Part shown: positions 16,397 to 25,429 of the stretch, piece after piece | Layout: every line of letters begins with the position of its first letter | Numbering within the stretch: the stretch's first letter is position 1 | From: Variovorax sp. | Lineage (GTDB): Bacteria; Pseudomonadota; Gammaproteobacteria; Burkholderiales; Burkholderiaceae_C | Direction: 5' to 3' | Length of the DNA stretch: 50,382 nt | Assembly (NCBI GenBank): GCA_025352265.1 | Contig: JANXTS010000080.1 | Coordinates: 1-50,382 of the forward strand | Notes under the pieces: model-generated | What the model was told of the DNA's origin: nothing | The model's input: only the letters and a program-made list of their open reading frames with translations | Databases searched by the model: none | Program-made: the position numbers and the translations under genes

Positions 16397-17560
16397 ATGA
16401 AGCACCTGATCCCGACCCTGATACGCGGCGCGCTCGCAGCGGCACTCGCCGTCGGCTTTGCGATGACTGCGCTGGCGGCCGACCTCAAGGTCGGACTCAG
16501 CACCTCCCTGTCCGGCCCCAACTCGTCGATCGGCATTCCGTATGCCAAGGGCATGCAGACCGCTCTGGCCTACAAGGGTGAACTCAACGGCGTGAAGATC
16601 CAGCTGGTGGTGCTCGACGACGGCTCCGACCCGACGGCGGCCGGCCGCAATGCGCGCAAGCTGGTCGAAGAAGAAAAGGTCGACGTGCTGATGGGCACCT
16701 CGGGCGCGCCGTCGGCCGTGGCTATTGCCCAGGTCGGCCGCGACAGCAAGACGCCGATGATCGCGCTCACGCCGATCTCGTGGGACCCGATCGAAAACCC
16801 GTGGGCCGTGACCGTGGCGCAGCCGACCCAGCTGATGGTCGATGCGGTGGTCGAGCGCATGAAGCGCAACGGCGTGAAGACGGTCGGCTACATCGGCTTT
16901 TCCGATGTCTGGGGCGACCTCGTGTACGACGCGTTGATCAAGGCCGCACCTGCTGCCGGCATCAAGGTACTCAGCAACGAACGCTACGCGCGGGCCGACT
17001 CGTCGGTGACCGGGCAGGTGCTGAAGATCGTCGCCATGCGTCCCGACGCGGTGATGACAGGTGGCGCCGGCACGCCTGGCGCGTTGCCTTTCCTGGCGCT
17101 GGCCGAGCGTGGCTTCAAGGGCGGCGTGTATGGGCAGCATGGCCTGATCAACCCCGACTTCGTTCGCGTCGCCGGTGCGTCAGCGCAAGGCTCGCTGATG
17201 CCCACCGGCCCGGTGATCGTCGCCGAGCAATTGCCCGACAGCGCCCCGACCAAGAAGATCGCGCTCGACTTTCGCGCGGTCTACCAGAAGGTCAACAATG
17301 CGCCGACCACCGATGCGTTCTCGGCCTATTCGTTCGACGCGTGGCTGGTGTTCCTCGACGCGGCCACGCGCGCCATGTCCAAGGCCGCGCCGGGCACGCC
17401 GGAGTTCCGCCTCGCCCTGCGTGATGCCATCCTCAGCAGCAAGGAAATCGTCGGCACGCACGGCGTCTACAACTTCAAGCCCGGTGCGCTCTACGGTGTG
17501 GACGAACGCGCACGCGTCATTGTCAAACTCGACAACGGCCAGTGGAAGCTCGCCCCTTGA
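16397..17560 (+). CDS. HAAT-family periplasmic binding protein (3)
   Basis: A 387-residue binding protein with a signal peptide ending ALAVGFAMTALAA and a mature start ADLKVGLSTSLSGPNSSIGIP. It is very similar to binding protein 2 (SVTGQVLKIVAMRPDAV, GTHGVYNFKP in both). A strong ribosome site (CAAGAGGAG) lies before its ATG and it starts 4 bases after the alpha-2 stop. It leads directly into the second LivH gene and is the likely cognate receptor of transporter 2. Confidence 0.9.
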   Translation: MKHLIPTLIRGALAAALAVGFAMTALAADLKVGLSTSLSGPNSSIGIPYAKGMQTALAYKGELNGVKIQLVVLDDGSDPTAAGRNARKLVEEEKVDVLMGTSGAPSAVAIAQVGRDSKTPMIALTPISWDPIENPWAVTVAQPTQLMVDAVVERMKRNGVKTVGYIGFSDVWGDLVYDALIKAAPAAGIKVLSNERYARADSSVTGQVLKIVAMRPDAVMTGGAGTPGALPFLALAERGFKGGVYGQHGLINPDFVRVAGASAQGSLMPTGPVIVAEQLPDSAPTKKIALDFRAVYQKVNNAPTTDAFSAYSFDAWLVFLDAATRAMSKAAPGTPEFRLALRDAILSSKEIVGTHGVYNFKPGALYGVDERARVIVKLDNGQWKLAP

Positions 17561-17615
17561 GCCGGCGCGGCACTTTGAGTCACGCCCTGAAAATGCACCC
17601 GACAAGGATGATCCG

Positions 17616-18671
17616 ATGACCTGGGACGTCGCCTTGATCCTGGCGATGGACGGGCTGGCCAACGGCTCTGTCTACCTGCTCGCGGGCCTGGGCCTCGTGC
17701 TAATCTTTTCAGTCACGCGCGTGGTCTTCGTGCCGTTCGGCGATGTGGCAGCTTTCGCGGCGCTCACGCTTGCCGCCTTCCAGACCGGCCGCGTGCCGCC
17801 GACCATCGGTTTGGTGGTCGTGCTGGCCGTGCTGGCGACCGCCACCGAACTGGGCAGCCTCTGGCGTCGTGGTGAAGTGGCCCGCATGCCCAAGGCGTTG
17901 GCGGCTTGGGGCCTGCTGCCGCTGGTGCCTTGTCTGCTCGCGTGGCTTGCGGCACGGCCGGGCCTGCCGGCACTGGTGCAGATCCTGGCGACGCTGCTGC
18001 TCATCGTGCCGATCACGCCGCTGCTGGCGCGCGTGGTGTACCAACCGATCGCCGATGCATCGGTGCTGGTCTTGTTGATCGTCTCGCTCGCATTGCACTT
18101 TTTGCTGTCGGGACTCGGCCTGTTGTTCTTCGGCCCCGAAGGATCGCGCACCGAGCCACTGGCCAGCGGCGTGTTCACGCTGGGCGAGAGCTTCGTGGTG
18201 AGCGGCCAGGTGCTGCTGATGGTCGGCTCCGCCATCGTGTTGAGCGGGCTGTTCTTTCTGGTGTTCGAACGCACCGTCGCCGGCAAGGCATTGCGCGCGA
18301 CCGCGGTGAACCGCGTGGGTGCGCGGCTGGTCGGCATCCGGCCTGCACGCACCGCCCTCATGGCCTACGGCAGCGCATCGCTGCTGGCCGGCCTCATCGG
18401 CATCCTGATCGGGCCGGTGACCACGATGTATTACGACTCGGGCTTCATCATCGGCCTCAAGGCATTCGTCGCCGCGATCATCGGCGGACTGGTGAGCTAC
18501 CCGGTCACCGCGCTCGGCGCACTTGCCGTCGGCCTGGTCGAAAGCTATGCATCCTTCTGGAGCGGCGCATTGAAAGACGTGATCGTTTTCAGCCTGCTGA
18601 TCCCGGTGCTGATGCTGCGCTCGTACCTGTCGCGCCATCAGGAAGAAGAGCAGGAAGAGGTAGACGAATGA
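17616..18671 (+). CDS. HAAT ABC transporter permease, LivH type (2)
   Basis: A 351-residue membrane protein with the LivH N-terminus (LAMDGLANGSVYLLAGLGLVLIFSVTRVVFVP) and the YDSGFIIGLKAFVAAIIGGLVSYP block. It shares the additional polar insert of the first LivH, which supports descent of the two transporters from one duplicated module. The ATG at 17616 is selected because it opens directly onto this N-terminus; the frame continues upstream inside the binding-protein gene. TGA overlaps the next ATG by 4 bases. The C-terminus is unusually acidic (EEEQEEVDE). Confidence 0.9.
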   Translation: MTWDVALILAMDGLANGSVYLLAGLGLVLIFSVTRVVFVPFGDVAAFAALTLAAFQTGRVPPTIGLVVVLAVLATATELGSLWRRGEVARMPKALAAWGLLPLVPCLLAWLAARPGLPALVQILATLLLIVPITPLLARVVYQPIADASVLVLLIVSLALHFLLSGLGLLFFGPEGSRTEPLASGVFTLGESFVVSGQVLLMVGSAIVLSGLFFLVFERTVAGKALRATAVNRVGARLVGIRPARTALMAYGSASLLAGLIGILIGPVTTMYYDSGFIIGLKAFVAAIIGGLVSYPVTALGALAVGLVESYASFWSGALKDVIVFSLLIPVLMLRSYLSRHQEEEQEEVDE

Positions 18672-20449
18672 CGCCGCGCAATCGCATGTTCATGACAGCG
18701 GCCATCGTGCTGCTGCTCGCGCTGGTGCCGCTGCTGGCCGGCAACTTCACCGTGTCGCTGCTGAACGATGTGGGCATCGGCGCGCTGGTCGCACTCGGGC
18801 TGGTGCTGTTCACCGGCATCGGCGGTTCGACCTCTTTCGGGCAAGCGGCCTTCGTCGGCATCGCGGCCTATGCCAGCGCGTGGCTCACGACCACGCAGGG
18901 CATGTCGCCGTGGATCGGGCTCGTGTTCGCGCTGGCGCTTACGGGCCTGTCGGCGCTGGCGATCGGCATGTTGACGCTGCGCCTGGGTGGGCACTTCCTG
19001 TCGTTGAGCACGATCGCCTGGGGCCTGTCGATTGCGATGCTGTTCGGCAACGTCGAGGCGTTGGGGCGCCACACGGGGCTGTCGAACATCCCGCCGCTGC
19101 GTATCGCGGGCTGGTCGTTGGCCGAACCACGCGCCATCTACTACCTGATCTGGGCATTGGTCGGACTGGCCTTTCTGTTCAGCCGCAATCTGCTGAGTTC
19201 GCGGCCCGGCCGGGCGATCCGCGGGCTGCGCGGTGGTGCCACGCTGCTGGCGAGCGTGGGGGCCGATGCCTACCGCGTGCGGCTCACGCTCTTCGTCACT
19301 GCGGCCTTGTTCGCGGGTCTTGCCGGCTGGCTCTATGCGCACATGAACCGCTTCGTGAGCCCGTCTCCGTTCGACGTACGAGCCAGCATCGAGTACCTGC
19401 TGATGGCCGTGGCCGGCGGACTCGGTCAGCTGGTGGGCGCGTTGGTCGGTGTGGCGCTGGTGCTGTTGCTGAAGAACGGTCTGCAGGACTTGCTGCCGCT
19501 TCTCACGCAGCGCGCCGGGCAACTCGAAGCGGTCGCCTTCGCGGCAGTGTTCATCCTGCTGCTGCACTTCGCGCGTGGTGGCTTGATGGGCTTCGTGCGC
19601 CGATGGACGCGCGGTCGCTTCGCGCCGCAACCGTCGTCTGCGCCGGTCAAGCCGGTCACGCCGCTGGCGCAACGCACGCTGCCGACGCGCGGCACGCCCA
19701 TCCTGTCGGTGCAGGGCGTGGTCAAGCGCTTCGGTGGACTCATTGCAGTCAATGAGGTGAGCTTCGACGTCGCTGCGGGCGAAATCATCGGGCTGATCGG
19801 CCCCAACGGCGCGGGCAAGTCGACCATGTTCAACCTGCTGACCTGCACCCTGCCGATGACCTCGGGCCAGGTGCGCTTCATGGACCAGGACATCGCCGGC
19901 CTGCCGCAACGCCAGGTCGCTCGGTTGGGCCTGGCGCGCACCTTCCAGCACGTCAAGCTGCGCCCGCACATGAGCCTGCTCGACAACGTTGCGCTGGGTG
20001 CTTATGCGCGCACCGGGGCCGGTGTGCTCAAGGCCGGCCTTCGGCTCGACCGCACCGAAGAGCAACAGGTGCTGCAGGAGGCGCAGCGCCAGCTGGTACG
20101 CATCGGCCTCGGCGACCGCTCGCACGAGATGGCTGGCAGCCTGCCGCTGGGCACCCAGCGCATCCTGGAGATCGCGCGGGCTCTTGCCGCCGACCCGGTG
20201 CTTCTGGTGCTCGACGAGCCCGCAGCCGGCTTGCGCCGCAAGGAGAAAATGGAACTCGGCGACCTGCTGCGCAAGCTGCGCGAGGAGGGCGTGACCATCC
20301 TCATCGTGGAGCACGACATGGACTTCGTCATGAAACTGGTGGACCGCTTGGTGGTGATGAACTTCGGCTCCAAGCTGGTCGAGGGCGTACCCGCCGCGGT
20401 GCGGGCGGACGAGCGCGTGCAGGCGGCTTACCTGGGGAGCGTTGTATGA
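18668..20449 (+). CDS. Fused HAAT permease and ATPase, LivM-LivG (2)
   Basis: A 593-residue fusion of the same design as 11048-12871. The permease half contains [17 protein letters not shown] and [16 protein letters not shown]; the ATPase half contains [24 protein letters not shown] and [11 protein letters not shown]. The linker between halves (around residues 315-345) is rich in Pro, Arg and Ala. Translation is probably coupled to LivH through the ATGA overlap and to LivF through another. Two independent copies show the fusion is stable rather than an assembly error. Confidence 0.92.
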   Translation: MTPRNRMFMTAAIVLLLALVPLLAGNFTVSLLNDVGIGALVALGLVLFTGIGGSTSFGQAAFVGIAAYASAWLTTTQGMSPWIGLVFALALTGLSALAIGMLTLRLGGHFLSLSTIAWGLSIAMLFGNVEALGRHTGLSNIPPLRIAGWSLAEPRAIYYLIWALVGLAFLFSRNLLSSRPGRAIRGLRGGATLLASVGADAYRVRLTLFVTAALFAGLAGWLYAHMNRFVSPSPFDVRASIEYLLMAVAGGLGQLVGALVGVALVLLLKNGLQDLLPLLTQRAGQLEAVAFAAVFILLLHFARGGLMGFVRRWTRGRFAPQPSSAPVKPVTPLAQRTLPTRGTPILSVQGVVKRFGGLIAVNEVSFDVAAGEIIGLIGPNGAGKSTMFNLLTCTLPMTSGQVRFMDQDIAGLPQRQVARLGLARTFQHVKLRPHMSLLDNVALGAYARTGAGVLKAGLRLDRTEEQQVLQEAQRQLVRIGLGDRSHEMAGSLPLGTQRILEIARALAADPVLLVLDEPAAGLRRKEKMELGDLLRKLREEGVTILIVEHDMDFVMKLVDRLVVMNFGSKLVEGVPAAVRADERVQAAYLGSVV

Positions 20450-21177
20450 CGGCCATGCTGGAGATCGGCAACCTGCATGTCAGCTACGGACAGGTCGAGG
20501 CCGTGCGCGGTGTCTCGCTCGACCTGCAACCGGGTCAGATCATCTCGGTGATAGGCCCCAACGGCGCTGGCAAGACCACCCTGCTGGCCGCGGCCATGGG
20601 CTTGTTGCCGAGCAAGGGCAGCTTGCGCTTCGAGGGCGAAGACCTGCATGGCCTCGACGTCGAATCGCGGGTGGAGCGCGGTCTTTGCCTCGTGCCGGAA
20701 AAGCGCGAACTCTTCGGCGAACTCACCGTGCTCGACAACCTGCAGCTCGGCGCCTACGCGAAGAAGTTGCGCAGCGATGCGATGAAGCGGCAACTGCAGT
20801 CGGTGTACGACCGCTTTCCGCGACTGGCGGAGCGCCGCTCGCAACGCGCCGACACGCTTTCGGGCGGCGAGCGTCAGATGCTGGCGGTCGGTCGTGCGCT
20901 GATGTCGGCGCCGCGCCTGCTGATGCTCGACGAGCCCAGCCTCGGTCTCGCGCCGCTGATCGTGCGGGACATCCTCGCCATCGTGCGCTCGCTGCGCGAC
21001 GACGGCGTCTCGATCCTGCTGGTGGAGCAGAACGCGCGCGCCGCGCTCGAATCGTCGGACCACGGTTACGTGCTGGAGACAGGCGAAATCGCGCTTTCCG
21101 GCGCGTCGGCCGAACTGGCGAGCGACCCTCGCGTGCAGGCGACCTACCTCGGCGGGGGCACGCACGATGACGAGTAA
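20446..21177 (+). CDS. HAAT ABC transporter ATPase, LivF type (2)
   Basis: A 243-residue LivF ATPase with [25 protein letters not shown] and [15 protein letters not shown]. It completes transporter 2. The ATG overlaps the fusion stop by 4 bases. Its own 3' end overlaps the start of the second CoA ligase by 11 bases, tying ligand uptake to CoA activation in one transcript. Confidence 0.92.
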   Translation: MTAMLEIGNLHVSYGQVEAVRGVSLDLQPGQIISVIGPNGAGKTTLLAAAMGLLPSKGSLRFEGEDLHGLDVESRVERGLCLVPEKRELFGELTVLDNLQLGAYAKKLRSDAMKRQLQSVYDRFPRLAERRSQRADTLSGGERQMLAVGRALMSAPRLLMLDEPSLGLAPLIVRDILAIVRSLRDDGVSILLVEQNARAALESSDHGYVLETGEIALSGASAELASDPRVQATYLGGGTHDDE

Positions 21178-22822
21178 GGCGGGAAAGGTGCGGGCGATTC
21201 CGCCCGCGCAGCGCACCCTGCCTGCGATGCTGCAGCGGCAGGCTGCGTTGTTCGGTGCGCGCCCGTTACTGAAGGTGGCGGGCCGGCAGTGGGCACATCG
21301 AGACGCCGCCGCAGCGGCTGCCGTTCGGTCTGCCGCATTCGCGCAGGCCGGCGTGGTGCAAGGCGATCGCATCGCGGTGATGGCGGGCAATTGCATCGAG
21401 TTCATGGAGAGTTTCCTCGGCGCGGGCTGGCTCGGCGCGGTGGTCGTCCCGGTCAACACGGCGTCGATGGGGCCGCAGATCGGCTACTTCCTTTCGAACA
21501 ACGAGGCGAAGCTGCTGGTGATCGGCGCGGAGTTCGTCGAACGTTTGAAGGCAGTGGACTTCGGGCGCACGGCACTGTGCGAGATATGGGTGATCGGCGA
21601 TATCGGCGAGGTCGAAGCGATCGTTGCTTCGCGAGAACTGCCGCCCGGCGTGCGTGTCTCTCGCTATCCGGAAGGCGTCCACGGCGCCGAAAGCGCGCAA
21701 GCCCATCCGCCCGCCGCGGTGCAGCCCGGCGACCCGCTCGCCGTCCTCTATACGTCCGGCACAACCGGCCCGGCCAAGGGCGTGATCTGCCCGCACGCGC
21801 AGTACTTCTGGTGGGGCGTGAACAGTGCCGAGGTGCTGGGCGTCGGCCGCGACGACGTGCTGTGCACGACATTGCCGCTCTTTCACATCAACGCGCTCAA
21901 CACCTTCGCGCAGGCTGCGGTGACAGGTGCCGAGGTCGTATTCGAATCGCGCTTTTCGGCCTCGGGCTTCTGGCCGACGATGCGGGCGAGCGGCGCCACG
22001 GTGGTTTACCTGCTCGGCGCGATGGTGCCCATCCTGTTGGCCCAGCCCGAGGGCGTAGCAGAGCGCAATCATTCCGTTCGCATCGGACTCGGGCCTGGCG
22101 TGCCATCGGCAGCGGGGCAGGCGTTCAAAGCGCGCACCGGGGTGACCCTGCTTGAAGGCTATGGGTCGACCGAGACCAACTTCGCCATTGCCACGGCGCC
22201 GGATTCATCGCGCGGCGGCGTCATGGGCTGGTTGCGCCAGGGCTTCGAGGCGCGTGTCGCCGATGACGACGATGTCGCGGTGCCGGCGGGTGAAGCTGGC
22301 GAATTGCTGCTGCGCCCAGACGAGCCCTACGCCTTCGCGAGCGGCTACTTCAACATGCCGGAAAAAACTGTCGAGGCCTGGCGCAACCTCTGGTTCCATA
22401 CCGGCGACCGCGTAGTGCGCGATGCCGACGGGGCATTCCGTTTCGTCGACCGCATCAAGGATGCGATCCGCCGGCGCGGCGAGAACATCTCTTCTTTCGA
22501 AGTCGAGCAGGTACTGGCGAGCCATCCCGGCGTAGCGTCTTGCGCGGTGTATCCGGTGCGATCCGAGCTGGCAGAAGACGAAGTCATGGCGGCGCTGGTT
22601 GCACGCGAAGGGATGCAGATCGACATCGTCGAAGTTGTCGAATTCTGTACGAGCCGGCTCCCGTACTTCGCGGTGCCGCGCTACATCGACGTGCTGCTCG
22701 ACCTGCCGCGGACAGAGAACGGCAAGGTGCAAAAATTCAAGCTGCGCGAGCGCGGGGTGGGGCCGCAGACCTGGGACGGCCAACTGGCCAGATCGAGGTG
22801 TCGACCTGAAAGCGCAATTTGA
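21167..22822 (+). CDS. AMP-forming acyl/aryl-CoA ligase (copy 2)
   Basis: A 551-residue adenylate-forming ligase with [52 protein letters not shown] and the C-terminal Lys in [12 protein letters not shown]. Family members activate carnitine-like, aromatic or fatty acids. It is the last gene of the long plus-strand series and overlaps LivF-2 by 11 bases. Its motifs differ enough from ligase 1 that it probably handles a different acid or intermediate. Its stop codon lies inside the dyad operator of the following toxin-antitoxin pair. Confidence 0.92.
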   Translation: MTSKAGKVRAIPPAQRTLPAMLQRQAALFGARPLLKVAGRQWAHRDAAAAAAVRSAAFAQAGVVQGDRIAVMAGNCIEFMESFLGAGWLGAVVVPVNTASMGPQIGYFLSNNEAKLLVIGAEFVERLKAVDFGRTALCEIWVIGDIGEVEAIVASRELPPGVRVSRYPEGVHGAESAQAHPPAAVQPGDPLAVLYTSGTTGPAKGVICPHAQYFWWGVNSAEVLGVGRDDVLCTTLPLFHINALNTFAQAAVTGAEVVFESRFSASGFWPTMRASGATVVYLLGAMVPILLAQPEGVAERNHSVRIGLGPGVPSAAGQAFKARTGVTLLEGYGSTETNFAIATAPDSSRGGVMGWLRQGFEARVADDDDVAVPAGEAGELLLRPDEPYAFASGYFNMPEKTVEAWRNLWFHTGDRVVRDADGAFRFVDRIKDAIRRRGENISSFEVEQVLASHPGVASCAVYPVRSELAEDEVMAALVAREGMQIDIVEVVEFCTSRLPYFAVPRYIDVLLDLPRTENGKVQKFKLRERGVGPQTWDGQLARSRCRPESAI

Positions 22823-22842
22823 ATCGTGGTGCCATAATTCAA
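22819..22842 (+). promoter_or_regulatory. Dyad operator/promoter of the toxin-antitoxin pair
   Basis: A 24-base imperfect dyad with outer arms TTGAAT and ATTCAA separated by 12 bases, and inner arms TGG and CCA. A possible -10 hexamer CATAAT lies within it at 22833-22838, about 35 bases before the antitoxin start. Antitoxins commonly repress their own operon through such sites. The dyad overlaps the stop of the CoA ligase. The symmetry is visible; binding is inference. Confidence 0.55.
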
Positions 22843-22873
22843 CCCAAGGTTTCATTAAGGAACCGCTGGAGCG

Positions 22874-23242
22874 ATGATGGCACAAGCCGTAAAAATTTCC
22901 GATCTAGAAATGGACGCCTTGCGCGACGCTGCGCGGGTGAACAGCCGGTCGATCTCGGGGCAGGCTGAGCATTGGATCCGTATCGGTCGCGCGATCGAAC
23001 GCGATCCGACGATCGGCTATTCGAAGGTCGACCTGGCGCTGCGCGGTCTTGAGCCGCTGGCACTCGACACCCTCGGCGATGCCGAGCAGGACGCCTTCAT
23101 CGAACGCATGGGTGACGCTCCGGCCACCGCGGCTGAACAGGACTTCTGGCGCAAGCGGCAACGAAGGGGCCTCGGCGTGGGCCTCGATGACAAGGGCAAA
23201 CTGGAGTTCGGCAAATCAGTGCGGCCAACCGGCGGCCGGTGA
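22874..23242 (+). CDS. ParD-like antitoxin
   Basis: A 122-residue protein of the ParD-like family. The N-terminus (KISDLEMDALRDAARVNSRSISGQAEHWIRIGRAIE) has the ribbon-helix-helix pattern followed by the conserved AEHWxRIGRAIE block. The C-terminal part is acidic then basic and is probably the toxin-neutralising segment. GGAG stands only 2 bases from the first ATG and 5 from a second ATG at 22877, so the latter may be the true start. It overlaps the toxin gene by GTGA. Confidence 0.8.
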   Translation: MMAQAVKISDLEMDALRDAARVNSRSISGQAEHWIRIGRAIERDPTIGYSKVDLALRGLEPLALDTLGDAEQDAFIERMGDAPATAAEQDFWRKRQRRGLGVGLDDKGKLEFGKSVRPTGGR

Positions 23243-23835
23243 GCCGCGCAACGATGTTTTTGCTGGCCGGGCCGAACGGCGCCGGCAAGTCGACGCTTTA
23301 CGAGTTGGCCATCGCGCCCCGTATCCAGGCGCCTTTCATCAATGCCGACTTGATCCAGCGCGAAGAACTGCGCGATGCGTCTATGTCCGCGGCCTACACC
23401 GCGGCCGGCATCGCAGAAAACCGGCGCCGGCTGGCGCTCAAGCAGGGACTCAGCTTCGTTTCTGAATCGACGTTCTCGCATCCGTCGAAACTGGAATTGG
23501 TCGATGACGCCCGGCGTGCCGGCTTTCGCGTCGTGATCTACCACGTCAACGTCGGCAAGCCTGAGTTGTCGGTCAGCCGAGTAGCGTTAAGGGTCGGTGA
23601 GGGCGGTCACGATGTGCCCGAAGACAAGATCCGCGAGCGCTACGACCGCAATCAGCCATTGATCCGCCAAGCGGTGCTGCGCGCCGACTTCGCATTCGTG
23701 TTCGACAACTCGCGGCTCAACGTCTCCGCGCAGCGCGTTCTGAGTTTCAAGGCAGGGCGCATCACGGCGACTGCAAGCGCGATACCCGACTGGGCTGCAT
23801 TGCTCTATGCAGAAGAACTGCGCGCTTTCGGCTAG
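23239..23835 (+). CDS. Zeta-type toxin (P-loop kinase)
   Basis: A 198-residue P-loop protein with Walker A GPNGAGKS at residues 11-18, then FINADLI, SESTFSHPSK and RYDRN, the pattern of zeta toxins and related small kinases. Zeta toxins phosphorylate UDP-N-acetylglucosamine and block cell-wall synthesis; whether this one does is unknown. The GTG start overlaps the antitoxin stop. Its TAG stop and the stop of the convergent hydrolase share the palindrome CTAG at 23832-23835. Confidence 0.8.
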   Translation: MSRATMFLLAGPNGAGKSTLYELAIAPRIQAPFINADLIQREELRDASMSAAYTAAGIAENRRRLALKQGLSFVSESTFSHPSKLELVDDARRAGFRVVIYHVNVGKPELSVSRVALRVGEGGHDVPEDKIRERYDRNQPLIRQAVLRADFAFVFDNSRLNVSAQRVLSFKAGRITATASAIPDWAALLYAEELRAFG

Positions 23836-24638
23836 CCGGGCAACTTCACCGTCGCGAGGAACGCCATCACGGCCTCGGAAAACACACCAGGCATCTGGTC
23901 AGGCAGCGGCACCATGCCATGCTCGATGTTCAGCAATCGACTGCCGGCGATCGCTCGTGCGACACGGGGAGCTGCCGGAAACGCATGCGGGTCTTCGGTC
24001 GGGGCCAGCACCAGCGCGGGGCTGGTTACCAGCGGTGTTCGCGTCTCCATCGCATAGCGGTTCACCACGCGGTGGCCTTCGACGGCGAGGTCGCCAGCCT
24101 TCAAAGCGTCGGCGATGAAGCGTTCCAGCAAAGCATGGTCGCCTGGTGGATAAAAGGGCATGCGCCGTTGCCACAGCTCGGTCAAATGCTCGCCACCGGG
24201 CATGCGCTGGACCTCGTCGATGACCCGCTTGCCATGATGCCCTGCACGGCGCGGTGCATCGACGAAAGGACAGGCGGAAAGCACGAGGGCCGTAATGCGT
24301 TCCGGCCGGCTCGCCGCCATTTCCAGTGCGACGACCGCTCCTGTGTGATGGCCGACCACGGCGGCTTGTTGCAAGCCCAATGCATCGAGCAGATCGAAGG
24401 CGACATCCGCCCATCGTTCGATCGTATTGTCCGTGGCCGGCAAGGCGTCCGAATCACCGAAGCCCGCCGTGTCCATGGCGATGGCGCGGTAGCGCGCGCC
24501 GAGCAAAGGCAGCACATCGCGGTACTCGTCCCACGAGCGCGGAGTCTGGTGCAACAGAAGGACCGGAAAGCCTTGACCGGCACTGGCGATGTGAATGCGG
24601 CCCGATCGGGTCGCAACGAACTGGCGATCGACCGTCAT
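23832..24638 (-). CDS. Alpha/beta-fold hydrolase with unusual nucleophile elbow
   Basis: A 268-residue alpha/beta hydrolase. HQTPRSWDEYRDVLPLL (oxyanion region) and MDTAGFGDSDAL are typical. The nucleophile elbow reads GHHTG in AAVVGHHTGAVVAL, so the position normally held by Ser, Cys or Asp is His. The ATG at 24638 is chosen since homology begins just after it (VDRQFVATRSGRIHIA); the frame extends upstream within the aldolase gene. It is the last gene of the minus-strand operon beginning with the GntR regulator, 2 bases after the aldolase stop. Confidence 0.85.
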   Translation of the reverse strand: MTVDRQFVATRSGRIHIASAGQGFPVLLLHQTPRSWDEYRDVLPLLGARYRAIAMDTAGFGDSDALPATDNTIERWADVAFDLLDALGLQQAAVVGHHTGAVVALEMAASRPERITALVLSACPFVDAPRRAGHHGKRVIDEVQRMPGGEHLTELWQRRMPFYPPGDHALLERFIADALKAGDLAVEGHRVVNRYAMETRTPLVTSPALVLAPTEDPHAFPAAPRVARAIAGSRLLNIEHGMVPLPDQMPGVFSEAVMAFLATVKLPG

Positions 24639-24640
24639 CG

Positions 24641-25414
24641 TTAACGTGCCGGGCGAGCGCTGTCGCTCGAGCGCAGCGCAGCAGTCGCACGCGCGAAGCC
24701 CTGCGCGACGACATCGATGTCGTTCGCAGTCACCACCATGCGATAGCCGTCGACGCGCCGCTGCAAGGCTGCATCCGTCGTGCCGGTGAATGCGCCGCAT
24801 GGCACGGAAACTTCGTCGCAGGCACGCTTGATTTGGGCGCAGGCCTCAGCATGTTTCGATCCATCGGCTGCACCGATTTCGAGTGATAACGCGAGATCTC
24901 CGGTGCCGATGAAGACCATGTCCAGCCCAACGACTGCAGCAATTTCGCGTGCATTGGTCAGGCCGGCCGCCGTCTCGATCATCACCATCACCGCGATATG
25001 GTTCGCGCCCTTCACATACGCACCAAAGTCCAACAAGGGACGCACCCCACCCGCCGAGCGGATGCCATGCGGCGGGTACTTGGCGCAGCGCACGGCATGG
25101 CGACATTGCTCGACGCTTTCGATCATCGGCACGATCACGCCTTCTGCTCCCGCGTCCAGTGCCATGCCGATGGCCGTAGCGGAATTCTCTGCAACGCGCA
25201 CGATGACCGGAATGTGGCTCGGCACCACGCCGATGGCAGCTTCCACGTCGCGGCGCTCCCAGAGCCCGTGCTGCATGTCGATCACGATGGCGTCGGGCTG
25301 GGCGCATGCTGCGGCTTCGACAAGCGCGGCCGATCCGAGTGCGAGCCACGAGACTGCAATGCAGTCTCCGCTGGCGATGCGTGCCTTGAGAGTGGGTTGT
25401 GCGGGATTGAACAT
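24641..25414 (-). CDS. HpcH/HpaI-family aldolase
   Basis: A 257-residue class II pyruvate-type aldolase. Blocks seen are IDMQHGLWERRDVE (with the catalytic His), GAEGVIVPMIES, MIETAAGLTNAREIA (metal-binding Glu) and FIGTGDLALSLEIG (metal-binding Asp). Such enzymes cleave 4-hydroxy-2-oxo acids to pyruvate and an aldehyde using Mg, Mn or Co. It lies between the flavin monooxygenase and hydrolase genes, 15 bases after the former, and may carry out the last step of the pathway under the GntR regulator. Confidence 0.9.
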   Translation of the reverse strand: MFNPAQPTLKARIASGDCIAVSWLALGSAALVEAAACAQPDAIVIDMQHGLWERRDVEAAIGVVPSHIPVIVRVAENSATAIGMALDAGAEGVIVPMIESVEQCRHAVRCAKYPPHGIRSAGGVRPLLDFGAYVKGANHIAVMVMIETAAGLTNAREIAAVVGLDMVFIGTGDLALSLEIGAADGSKHAEACAQIKRACDEVSVPCGAFTGTTDAALQRRVDGYRMVVTANDIDVVAQGFARATAALRSSDSARPAR

Positions 25415-25429
25415 GAGTGGTTTCCAGTC

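Noticed and set aside
23832..23835. CTAG shared by two convergent stop codons as a regulatory site
   Set aside because: A coincidence of overlapping stops; no longer symmetry or terminator stem surrounds it.
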